The notes under the pieces: model-generated
Seen by the model: only the letters and a program-made list of their open reading frames with translations
Databases searched by the model: none
Told to the model about the DNA's origin: nothing
Shown here: in pieces, positions 1-7,390 of the stretch
Layout of the letters: the number at the start of each line of letters is the position of its first letter
How positions within the stretch are numbered: the first letter of the stretch is position 1
DNA from: Christensenella sp. UBA4626
Lineage (GTDB): Bacteria; Bacillota; Clostridia; Christensenellales; UBA1242
Direction: 5' to 3'
Length of the DNA: 11,643 bases
NCBI GenBank assembly: GCA_002406115.1
Contig: DHNC01000032.1
Coordinates: 1 to 11,643, forward strand
Translations under genes and position numbers: made by a program

Positions 1-1269
1 ACAATCGTCCGTGGCGAAAACAACCCTGAAACACTTATCTTATCCACAACTGAATCCTCACTTAAACTTGGCTCACAAGAAGCGGATGAAGATTCTCCAA
101 AGATTGTATTCGATGGTGAAAAAGAAAAGGTTGAGGCAAACAACCTTAAAACTAACAGCTTAATTATCGCCGAGGGTAATGACATCCAACTTGGCAAAAA
201 TGTTGTAATCTGCAACAACGTAAACAATATGTCAAAATACGGCGGTGGTTTGTGTGTTATCCACACAACAGTGGGCGACCCATCTAAAACAGACTCTGGC
301 ATGCTTAAACTTGAAGGCGGCGTTATTGAAAATTGCGAAGCGGAAGACGGTGGTGGTATAGCAGTTCTTAACACTAATGTCGAATTTGGTGGTGACATGA
401 TTGTCCGCAACAACATTGGCGGCGGCATAACCATAACCGACTTAGCTAGCCAACAAGAGTACGAAGAAATCCGTGGAATGTCCACAAAATATACTGGCAA
501 GTCTAATGGCATCAGTTTTATGATAGATGAAGGAGGAGGAGAAAACCAAAAGACATGGGGAGATGGAAAAGGTGGATTTCGCAGTACAACGTTTACTAAT
601 ATATCTATTCATGGTAACAAACGAATTAACGGTTCAAGTACTGATTATGGAAATTCAGGATCAGGCGGTGGTATTAAAGCAATAACCACTTGGGGTAATG
701 CAACATTAACACTTGGTTCAGGTTGTAAAATTTACGAAAACTACGTTGACTACGACGGCGGTGGCGTATTCATGTCAGATAACGATAACGATAGCGACGG
801 TGGCAACATGGTGAAAGTCCAAGGTGCTAATGTGTACGAAAACTATACGACACATAGTAATGGTTATGGCGGTGGTGTTTACGTTAAAGGCTCATTCTAT
901 ATGTCTAGTGGTAAGATCTATGACAACACAGCACCTGGCAAAGGCGGCGGCGTTTATAGAGTAAACTCCTCAAAGAACAACGGTAGTTACGGATATGGTA
1001 CATCCACACATTCTGGTGGTACAATCAAAAACAATACTTGTAAAAACGGCACTACTGGCGGCAACAACACTTACGGATTGTGGGCAAGCACCTTTAAGTA
1101 TCATGGAGCGGTCGGCTCATCATATTCAACAACATCATACACAGTTCAGTATTTGGATACAATTCCAACACCGTCATGTAGATATAGCGGCTTGGGTTGG
1201 GAGCTTTATGGTTGGTCTACTGAAACGACAGCAACCTTAAAAACAACACTTACAATTATTTTAACATAA
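1..1269 (+). CDS. N-terminal (partial) segment of giant surface adhesin, beta-helix region; 5' end outside window, frameshifted at 3' end
   Basis: Frame 1 is open from the first base, so the gene begins upstream; the ATG at 229 is internal. The visible 422 codons are rich in Gly, Asn, Thr and Ser. They carry recurring GGG-I/V-hydrophobic units (near 241, 349, 418, 667, 757, 868, 946) alternating with phrases such as GKIYDNTAPGKGGGVY and KIYENYVDYDGGGV. This pattern is typical of right-handed parallel beta-helix / polymorphic-membrane-protein-like adhesins, in which each unit forms a coil of the helix. The last part (about 1130-1235) begins an InlB-type B-repeat (WELYGWST). The frame then ends at TAA 1267-1269, in mid-repeat, while the continuation of that repeat is in frame 3. 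I therefore read this and the 1224-7229 frame as one broken gene. The protein is expected to be extracellular; the signal peptide would lie before the window. The beta-helix class is confident; the ligand is unknown. Confidence 0.85.
   Translation, partial: TIVRGENNPETLILSTTESSLKLGSQEADEDSPKIVFDGEKEKVEANNLKTNSLIIAEGNDIQLGKNVVICNNVNNMSKYGGGLCVIHTTVGDPSKTDSGMLKLEGGVIENCEAEDGGGIAVLNTNVEFGGDMIVRNNIGGGITITDLASQQEYEEIRGMSTKYTGKSNGISFMIDEGGGENQKTWGDGKGGFRSTTFTNISIHGNKRINGSSTDYGNSGSGGGIKAITTWGNATLTLGSGCKIYENYVDYDGGGVFMSDNDNDSDGGNMVKVQGANVYENYTTHSNGYGGGVYVKGSFYMSSGKIYDNTAPGKGGGVYRVNSSKNNGSYGYGTSTHSGGTIKNNTCKNGTTGGNNTYGLWASTFKYHGAVGSSYSTTSYTVQYLDTIPTPSCRYSGLGWELYGWSTETTATLKTTLTIILT
1221..1269 (+). other. 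-1 frameshift junction inside the giant adhesin gene (A5 run at 1239-1243)
   Basis: Frame 3 is closed by TGA at 1221-1223 and open from 1224 to 7229, while frame 1 is open from 1 to 1266, so the shift must lie in this 49-base interval. Adding one A to the run at 1239-1243 gives a continuous reading of WSTETTATLK followed by NNTYNYFNIKYYAGAV and the repeat terminus TYYAVW. That completes one B-repeat of normal appearance. No ribosome-binding site or ATG starts the downstream frame nearby. Likely causes are an assembly or sequencing indel in a homopolymer, a recent inactivating mutation, or slippage-based phase variation; the sequence alone cannot tell which. Confidence 0.85.
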
Positions 1270-4200
1270 AGTATTATGCAGGTGCGGTCAACAATACATA
1301 TAGTAGTGCAACATATTATGCGGTATGGAGCAGATATGTTTGGGTATACAATAATTACAATTACCAAGCAAGCCATGCTCCTTACACACAAGAATGTAAT
1401 TATGAGTTTACAAGTTCAACAACCACCTATTTTACATTGCCAACAATTGGTGGGGTATATGATTCTTCTAATAATGAGATAACTAATTGGACAGGGTATG
1501 GTTATACAACTTCAACAACAAGTTTTACAAGTTCATACGACGCAGGTGACACTGTAAATCCAGGGCTATATTCTGCGGCTCCTTCATACTATGCACTTTT
1601 CTCACGAACTCTAACTGTGAATTATAATGCGAATGGCGGAACTGGGACACCAAGTTCTCAAACTCAAGTTGTTATACTGAATGCTGGCAACGGAAACATG
1701 AGCGGTTTAGGCGTTACCGTATCTTCAACAAAGCCTACAAGGACAGGTTATTCATTCTATAGATGGGCAAAACGGGCAAAACCGACATATGACCAATTTG
1801 TAGCAGAAGGGTCATTGGCAAGCGGGGATAGTTATGCAGTAGGCTTAACATATAGTGATGATTTTAATGTCACCCTTTACGCAATGTGGATGAAACAAAT
1901 AACTTTGTATGGCAAAGGGTTCGGTTCTGGCTATAAACCTGGTGGAAATGACTACGACAATGGCGGCGTTTGCACATTTGATAGCAATGCGTTGTTTGCC
2001 GGAAGGACTGATGATGAAGACGCTACTAAAAATAGCATTGATTTGGCTATTTTCTATGGTGCCACTGAAAGCAACGGCTATGCAATAGTAACAAATCCTA
2101 CTATGACTGGATACGAAATGTCTGGGTGGGCTTCAAGCAATAGTACAACTGCCACAACGTCAAGGCAATTTACTTTGACCACCACGATAGCAGTTCCAAA
2201 TGCATCACAGGATTACTACATTGTATGGTACAAAAATTGGAAATTTAATGACTCAGATACATCCTCAACAACAATCACCACTTATTACAATTACAGCTTA
2301 TCTTCGGTAAGGAGCAGTGATGGTTCCAGCCAAACAGCACAAGACTCTGCAATCCAAAAATTTGTCCGCACAAATGCGGTTTTAAGTGGATACACATTCA
2401 GCGGATATGCAAAAACTGACACAACATCAGCAAACTATTCTGCTGGGCAAACCACAACAGAGGTTGAATCCGAATCCAGCAGTGTAACAACCGAATTTTA
2501 CGCAGTATGGCTTAGGACTTGGAAGTTCTGCAACTTGGCAACATCCGGCGACCAAAGCAGCGTGTATTTCGATCAAGTTTACTACAATTACAACACTTCA
2601 AAGACATTGTCAATGAGGTCAACAACATCAAGTTATGTTTCAACAACAATCATTCCGGACGGCGTAAAAGGCTCTACCACTCAAACTTACAAAGTGTATA
2701 TTCCATCACGTTCTGGCTATGATTTTGTGGGCTATGTGGCAGATGTGAACAATTTGCCTCTATCTTCATCAAATTCAGAATTGATTGATACTTGTTCAAC
2801 ATTGGACAGTGGCATTGCAACAGTTTCTAGCGCAAAAGCGGAGGCTGTGTACTATGCGGTTTGGTTGGCAACAACAAATTCAACCATAACCTTGACATAC
2901 AAAACTTTGCACGGTGTGACCCCGGCAAATTCAACCGGCGTTAAAACAACATTGACATACTATAACTGCGATTTATCCTCAAACAAGGTTGTTGTTAAAA
3001 ATCCAACAATAACAATGGCAGACGCACTTAGCGCAACTGGCTACGAATTCCAAGGCTGGTCAACAAGCGAACAAGCGGATAGTGTGGATTATGCAGCAAA
3101 CTCATCAAGTGTGTTTAATACAAATGACAATTTGTATGCGGTTTGGAAATCCAATCACTATACAATCAGCCTTGATCCAAACGGCGGCGACTTGCCAATT
3201 TCATGGTGGGGCGTAAGCAATGATAGTTATGGATTTGCTCGTTCTTTGGGCGACGATATGTATAGCAACACCAACGTTGGTGAAAATGGAAGCATGGCTA
3301 GGGCACACATTAGATACAACACCAACACTGCCACTCAAATCATCATTCAAGCAAGCAGCTATGGCGAAGATGACTTTGACTATGGCATGTTTAGTTATCC
3401 AAATATGTCGTTTGACGCAAACACAACATATGCTGACACAAGTTTGGTGTTCAAGCACTTCCACAGCAGCGGTTCAGCAAATATTATTACATTTGCAATC
3501 CCAATTTCAGGCTCTGGCTCAATTTGCGTAGCGTATTTAAAAGACACTGCAAAACATTTTGGCGACGACACATTAAGATTTTGGGTGGTTAATGATAGTT
3601 TTATTTTGGACGGCGTAACAAAAACAATTTCAATCTTGCCAACACCTACACGTGAGGGCTACACATTTGCTGGTTGGTACACTTCTGACGGCAAAAAAGT
3701 TGATGAAAACACCACATTCGACGCAGCAGCAACAATCACTGCTCGTTGGACTGCAAACGAATTGATATTTGACAATCAAACATTAGAAAATGGTGTATTT
3801 AACCAAGAATATAGCCAAGGATTTACAGGTGCGAGCAACGGCACAGGTAGTTATACTTACTCAATCGAAAAAGTGACAAACAACGGCACAGTAGTAACAG
3901 CAAATAGCGGCAAATATTATGGTTTAAGTTTGAGTGACACCACAATTTCAGGTTTGCCAACACAAGCAGGGCTTTATGCCTTTGAAATTAAAGCAACCGA
4001 CAGCAATAGCGGGGCAGTAAAAACTGCAACAATAACCTTTACAATTGAAAAGATTGCAAACACTTTGGTTGTTTCAAGCAACTCCGCGGTATATAACGGC
4101 AGCAAATTGACTTTGGTTACAATAAGCAATGCACAAGGGGATGTCTACTTTGCAATAGGCACACAACTTGACGCAAGCAACTATGCAAAAGACGGCTCAA

Positions 4201-7200
4201 CCGACTTGCCAACAGCAGTAAACGCAGGCGGTTACACAATCTATTATTACTGCACTGGCAACAATAATTATCTTGCAACATCTGGCGTGGTTTCAACAGC
4301 GATTTACAAGGCAACGATCTCAGACCTCACTTCAGTGGCAACAATTTTGGCGGGTTCGGGCGTATATGACGGCACAACCTCCTATTACGCAACAATAACA
4401 CCAAAAGTTGCAATGACAGTTTTGTCAGGGAATACTGCAAATTATGGCGAAACAATCGTAGGTAAAATTGGCGTATCTTCAAACTTGATGCCAGGTTTGA
4501 TGAGCGCTGGTTCAATTACAATATATGTTAAACTTACTGACATGACAAATTACAACGATTATTCCACAACCACATCAGTTGTTGTAACTGCGGGTGAAAA
4601 CACAATCGTTGTATCTGCAAATTCATTGACATACAACGGTCAAGCACAACAATTGGTCAGCGTAAAAAATGCACAAGGAAATGTTTATTATTCCACCACA
4701 ACAAGTTTGAATGCAAACAACTACACTTCTGGCACAACAGATATAACAAAAATAACTGGCACAAATGCGGGCAGTTACACAGTTTATTGGTACTGCGTTG
4801 GTGATAGCAATCACAAAGCAAAAGCCGGCAGCGTTCAAGTGGAAATCAAGAGCGCTCAAATTTCAGTTGTTCCTAGCCAATCTGGCGATTTAAGATACGA
4901 TGAGGGAACACAAAGCCCAACTTGGAGCAACTATGATGCTCAACAATTGTCAATTTCTGGGCAAACATCAGGCGTAAATGCTGGCAATTATGATGCAATA
5001 TTCACACCAAAAGCAAACTACACTTGGTCTGACGGCACAACCACAGGAAAGACCGTTTCTTGGACAATCAAAAAAGCGAATATAAATGCAACAGTGTCTA
5101 TGGATGGCTACACATATGGCGGGGTTGTAAGCAGTCCGGCTGTTTCAAAAAATCCAGAAAATGCAGCGGTAACTTTTAGTTATTGCGAAATTGAAACTGG
5201 CACATACAAAACATGGGCAAATATCACCTCAACAAGTTTGGATGCGGGCGTTTATTACATCAAAGCAACAATCGCAGAATCTGCAAACTATAACGCCGAA
5301 ACCACAAGTGTGGTAAGTTTTGAAGTTAAAAAGGCAACAGTGGCTGTTCCATCAAGTCCGGTTAAATCTTACAATTACACTGGCAAAGAAATTCAACATC
5401 AATATTCAGCGCCAAACGGCACAACAATTGTTGAAAGCGGAACAGTTAAATCTGCAACAAACGCAGGCAAATATGATATAGTTTTGGCATTGAACAAAAA
5501 TTATATTTGGAGCGACAACACAACCGCAAACAAAACCGTAAATTGGGTTATCAACAAGGTTGACGGCTCGTTCACATTCACAGGTTCAACAGTTCAATTT
5601 GACGGTGCTGAACATTCAATCACTGCACAAGCAACTGGCGGCAGTGTGACATATTCAACAAGCGAAAATGGCAGTTTCAGCAGCACAGCACCTAAATTTT
5701 CAACAGTTGGCGAACACACAGTTTGGGCAAAATTTGTGGCTGATAGCAACCACAATGCGCCTGCAAAAACAGTGTTAAGTGCAGTGCTTACAATTACAAC
5801 AAGGTCATACAATATCACTATCAATGTTGGTGAGGGTGAGGCAGATGCAAACAACCCAACAAAATACAATGTTTCAAGCCAAAATGAAGCACAAACTTTC
5901 ACAATCTTGGCAAAGCGAGATGGCTACAATTTGAAATGGAACATCTCTCAACCAAGCACAAGCCATGCAAGCGTTTCGGGCAACACCTTGACAATACCTG
6001 CAAACAGTTATGGCGACATCAGTTTGACGGCTGAATGGAGCATTATTCAATACACTGTGACAATCACTGTAAGCAATACGAGTGCAGGTTTGGGCTCAGT
6101 GAGTGCAAGCACTTTGACAGTGGATTATGGCACAGAATATAGAGTTGCTAGTGAAAAACTTACAGTTGGTTCAACAGAAGTAAGTGCAACCGCAAATTCT
6201 GGTGCAAGATTTGTTAGTTATAGCGTAAGTTCTGGCGTGATTAAATCAGACTTAACAATCGCCGCAACATTTGAAAAAACATATTCTGTTTCTATCAACA
6301 TCACAAAACCATCTGACAGTGCAGCGTCATATAGTTTTGCGGAATATAGATTGGATACAAACCTTGCAACAAGCACACCTATTCAGACAATCACAGTTGA
6401 CGGCTCAACTACGGTTGAAATTGGTGAAAATTGCTATTTTGTTATCACAAGCGTTAAACCTAGTGCGGCAAGCAAAAATGTTTATGAATTGTACAACATT
6501 TTAGTAAACGAAAAAATGAAAGGCAATATGCCTTTGAAGAGCGAAATCAGTTATTCTGACAGCGAATATGCGGTTCACAAAATCACAAGTGCAACCAGCA
6601 TTGAGGTTGAGTTCTTCACAGCATATGAAACAACTTTGACATCAAGCAAATCATCCGATGACATCAATATTGGGTGGACAAGCGTGGATTTGTTGGACGC
6701 AAAAAACGGCATTGCAACAAAATCCGATGTGTATCAAAATTTGTATACATCAGTGATTGTTCGTAAAGGCGTAAGCTGGAAAGCAACACTTGATACATCT
6801 CAACTTAATAACGGCGATGTACTTATGGGCGTTAAATATTCTTATATTGCCGCAGATGGCACAACAATTGAAACAGCAGTTGGTGATAACGATAGCAATA
6901 TCTCTCAATCTAATGGTGTCTACACAATCTCCGCATCGGCTCAAATTGTCAACCTTACACCAGTTATAAAATCTCCTTTGGCTTTAACTTTGCCTACTGG
7001 CGTAACTTTGAAATCGGTTGAAGACCATATTGTTAAAACTTCAATATTTGGTGAAACAGTTCAAATCTATGCTGGGTCATGGATTATAACTACTGACACA
7101 ATTTACGATACTGCAGAAGATTTGGCAATGGCAGTCTTTGGAAAAGATAGCAGCTCATGGAGTGATGATACTGGACATTTATTTGAAATTACTTATGATG

Positions 7201-7229
7201 GCAGTGAGTATATATTGACAATCATGTAA
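1224..7229 (+). CDS. Main body of giant multidomain surface protein (InlB B-repeats, Ig-like, MBG-like array), continuing the 1-1269 gene in another frame
   Basis: This is an open frame of 2001 codons from 1224. The first start-like codon is TTG 1437, with no ribosome site, so it is a continuation and not an independent gene. Modules in order: B-repeats ending in YAVW/YALF/LYAMW/YIVW-type motifs to about 3760; a putative-Ig (He_PIG-like) domain at about 3757-4050 containing GLSLSDTTISGLPTQAGLYAFEIKA-type spacing; seven MBG-like modules at 4053-5800; a degenerate B-repeat at 5800-6050 ending LTAEW; a 'bacterial repeat' domain at 6050-6290 (GLGSVSAS, VDYGTEY, TIAATFEK); and a unique C-terminal region at about 6290-7226. 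The protein is rich in Thr, Ser, Asn and Tyr, with few Cys, as in secreted beta-rich proteins. No LPxTG motif, C-terminal membrane helix, SLH or choline/LysM repeat is visible, so how it is attached is unknown. The likely role is adhesion or display at the cell surface. The module classes are recognised by eye, not by a profile search. Confidence 0.85.
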   Translation, partial: NDSNLKNNTYNYFNIKYYAGAVNNTYSSATYYAVWSRYVWVYNNYNYQASHAPYTQECNYEFTSSTTTYFTLPTIGGVYDSSNNEITNWTGYGYTTSTTSFTSSYDAGDTVNPGLYSAAPSYYALFSRTLTVNYNANGGTGTPSSQTQVVILNAGNGNMSGLGVTVSSTKPTRTGYSFYRWAKRAKPTYDQFVAEGSLASGDSYAVGLTYSDDFNVTLYAMWMKQITLYGKGFGSGYKPGGNDYDNGGVCTFDSNALFAGRTDDEDATKNSIDLAIFYGATESNGYAIVTNPTMTGYEMSGWASSNSTTATTSRQFTLTTTIAVPNASQDYYIVWYKNWKFNDSDTSSTTITTYYNYSLSSVRSSDGSSQTAQDSAIQKFVRTNAVLSGYTFSGYAKTDTTSANYSAGQTTTEVESESSSVTTEFYAVWLRTWKFCNLATSGDQSSVYFDQVYYNYNTSKTLSMRSTTSSYVSTTIIPDGVKGSTTQTYKVYIPSRSGYDFVGYVADVNNLPLSSSNSELIDTCSTLDSGIATVSSAKAEAVYYAVWLATTNSTITLTYKTLHGVTPANSTGVKTTLTYYNCDLSSNKVVVKNPTITMADALSATGYEFQGWSTSEQADSVDYAANSSSVFNTNDNLYAVWKSNHYTISLDPNGGDLPISWWGVSNDSYGFARSLGDDMYSNTNVGENGSMARAHIRYNTNTATQIIIQASSYGEDDFDYGMFSYPNMSFDANTTYADTSLVFKHFHSSGSANIITFAIPISGSGSICVAYLKDTAKHFGDDTLRFWVVNDSFILDGVTKTISILPTPTREGYTFAGWYTSDGKKVDENTTFDAAATITARWTANELIFDNQTLENGVFNQEYSQGFTGASNGTGSYTYSIEKVTNNGTVVTANSGKYYGLSLSDTTISGLPTQAGLYAFEIKATDSNSGAVKTATITFTIEKIANTLVVSSNSAVYNGSKLTLVTISNAQGDVYFAIGTQLDASNYAKDGSTDLPTAVNAGGYTIYYYCTGNNNYLATSGVVSTAIYKATISDLTSVATILAGSGVYDGTTSYYATITPKVAMTVLSGNTANYGETIVGKIGVSSNLMPGLMSAGSITIYVKLTDMTNYNDYSTTTSVVVTAGENTIVVSANSLTYNGQAQQLVSVKNAQGNVYYSTTTSLNANNYTSGTTDITKITGTNAGSYTVYWYCVGDSNHKAKAGSVQVEIKSAQISVVPSQSGDLRYDEGTQSPTWSNYDAQQLSISGQTSGVNAGNYDAIFTPKANYTWSDGTTTGKTVSWTIKKANINATVSMDGYTYGGVVSSPAVSKNPENAAVTFSYCEIETGTYKTWANITSTSLDAGVYYIKATIAESANYNAETTSVVSFEVKKATVAVPSSPVKSYNYTGKEIQHQYSAPNGTTIVESGTVKSATNAGKYDIVLALNKNYIWSDNTTANKTVNWVINKVDGSFTFTGSTVQFDGAEHSITAQATGGSVTYSTSENGSFSSTAPKFSTVGEHTVWAKFVADSNHNAPAKTVLSAVLTITTRSYNITINVGEGEADANNPTKYNVSSQNEAQTFTILAKRDGYNLKWNISQPSTSHASVSGNTLTIPANSYGDISLTAEWSIIQYTVTITVSNTSAGLGSVSASTLTVDYGTEYRVASEKLTVGSTEVSATANSGARFVSYSVSSGVIKSDLTIAATFEKTYSVSINITKPSDSAASYSFAEYRLDTNLATSTPIQTITVDGSTTVEIGENCYFVITSVKPSAASKNVYELYNILVNEKMKGNMPLKSEISYSDSEYAVHKITSATSIEVEFFTAYETTLTSSKSSDDINIGWTSVDLLDAKNGIATKSDVYQNLYTSVIVRKGVSWKATLDTSQLNNGDVLMGVKYSYIAADGTTIETAVGDNDSNISQSNGVYTISASAQIVNLTPVIKSPLALTLPTGVTLKSVEDHIVKTSIFGETVQIYAGSWIITTDTIYDTAEDLAMAVFGKDSSSWSDDTGHLFEITYDGSEYILTIM
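3198..3600 (+). other. Domain of about 134 residues inserted within the last B-repeat of the giant adhesin
   Basis: The eighth B-repeat opens normally (YTISLDPNGGDLP, to about 3197) and closes normally from about 3601 (FILDGVTKTISILPTP, then GYTFAGWYTSDGKK and ITARW). Between them sit about 134 extra residues: SWWGVSNDSYGF, an ASSYGEDDFDYGMF segment, KHFHSSGSANIITF, and a final GSICVAYLKD with a later GDDTLRFWVV. The alternation of short hydrophobic strands, and the pairing of an S-x-x-x-E-D-x-x-D-Y motif with a later V-A-Y-x-K-D motif, suggest a carbohydrate-binding-like or jelly-roll beta sandwich. That fold is an inference; I cannot assign a named family. The insertion boundaries are judged from where the repeat consensus stops and resumes. 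Confidence 0.6.
4053..5805 (+). repeat. Seven MBG-like beta modules in tandem
   Basis: Approximate modules are 4053-4313, 4314-4604, 4605-4856, 4857-5078, 5079-5330, 5331-5562 and 5563-5805. Recurrent marks are V/L-x-Y-N/D-G near the start (AVYNGSKL, GVYDGTTS, LTYNGQAQ, YNYTGKEI, VQFDGAEH), then NAG-x-Y-x-I/V in the middle (VNAGGYTIYY, TNAGSYTVYW, VNAGNYDAIF, LDAGVYYIKA, TNAGKYDIVL), and a closing strand linked by I-x-K-A or V-K-K-A to the next unit. This is the signature of MBG/YDG-type extracellular beta domains, which act as stalk spacers. Modules 1 and 3 are closest to each other (NAQGDVYFAI and NAQGNVYYST). Modules 4 and 6 also pair (KANYTWSDGTT and NKNYIWSDNTT), indicating duplication of module blocks. 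Confidence 0.75.
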
Positions 7230-7263
7230 TATGATTTGCAAATTCATCATCAGTTGAACAAAC

Positions 7264-7295
7264 AAAAAAAACGGACAAATGCGTCCGTTTTTTTT
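7264..7295. terminator. Bidirectional intrinsic terminator between convergent genes
   Basis: The stem ACGGAC (7271-7276) pairs with GTCCGT (7283-7288) around the loop AAATGC. It is extended by seven A-T pairs (7264-7270 with 7289-7295), so an A-run precedes and a T-run follows the GC core. It lies 34 bases past the adhesin stop. Read on the minus strand, it lies 84 bases past the stop of the 7380-8144 gene, so it can end both transcripts. Confidence 0.92.
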
Positions 7296-7314
7296 GTAAT
7301 AAACAACAAATCAA

Positions 7315-7390
7315 ATTTATGAGCGTCAGCGAAATAAATTGGTTTATTATACATTTATGTGCGTTGGCAGAAAACTAATTTATTTTTTAT
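7315..7390. repeat. Two imperfect direct copies of an intergenic motif, period about 38 bases
   Basis: ATTTATGAGCGTCAGCGAAA starting at 7315 resembles ATTTATGTGCGTTGGCAGAA starting at 7353, and both continue into AATT and T-rich sequence. The second copy runs into the 3' end of the 7380-8144 gene. Their GC-rich cores stand out in AT-rich spacer DNA. The function is unknown; a degenerate intergenic repeat is the simplest reading. Confidence 0.4.

Larger units (their letters stand above)
1138..3760 (+). repeat. Array of about eight divergent InlB/Listeria-Bacteroides (Flg_new-type) B-repeats
   Basis: Approximate units are 1138-1331, 1430-1620, 1609-1895, 1899-2236, 2238-2521, 2521-2872, 2873-3154 and 3155-3760. 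Each ends in an aromatic-A/V-W motif (YYAVW, YYALF, LYAMW, YYIVW, FYAVW, YYAVW, LYAVW, ITARW). Most have a preceding G-Y-x-F/M-x-G-W/Y motif (GYTFSGY, GYDFVGY, GYEFQGW, GYTFAGW). The third and last also have the classical opening NYNANGGTGTP or LDPNGG. Canonical units run about 70-80 residues, but several here are 95-115. Units 5 and 6 begin with WKF, and units 5-7 share a YYNY/YYNC-x-x-S motif, suggesting internal duplication of a longer subtype. Such repeats are known as beta-grasp-like spacers in secreted bacterial proteins. The copies have diverged at DNA level, so they are old rather than freshly amplified. Confidence 0.85.

Noticed and set aside
1236..1245. Programmed -1 ribosomal frameshift at the adhesin break
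   Set aside because: The zero-frame reading is C TTA AAA ACA, which is not a classical X XXY YYZ slippery heptamer, and no stimulatory hairpin or upstream Shine-Dalgarno sequence is evident. Only a single AAA codon could slip.
1437..7229. Independent gene starting at TTG 1437
   Set aside because: There is no ribosome site. The frame is open back to 1224, and the upstream codons complete a B-repeat begun in the other frame.
1..7229. CRISPR array or recent tandem DNA repeats
   Set aside because: The periodicity is at protein level only; the DNA units have diverged and vary in length, with no identical repeats separated by spacers.
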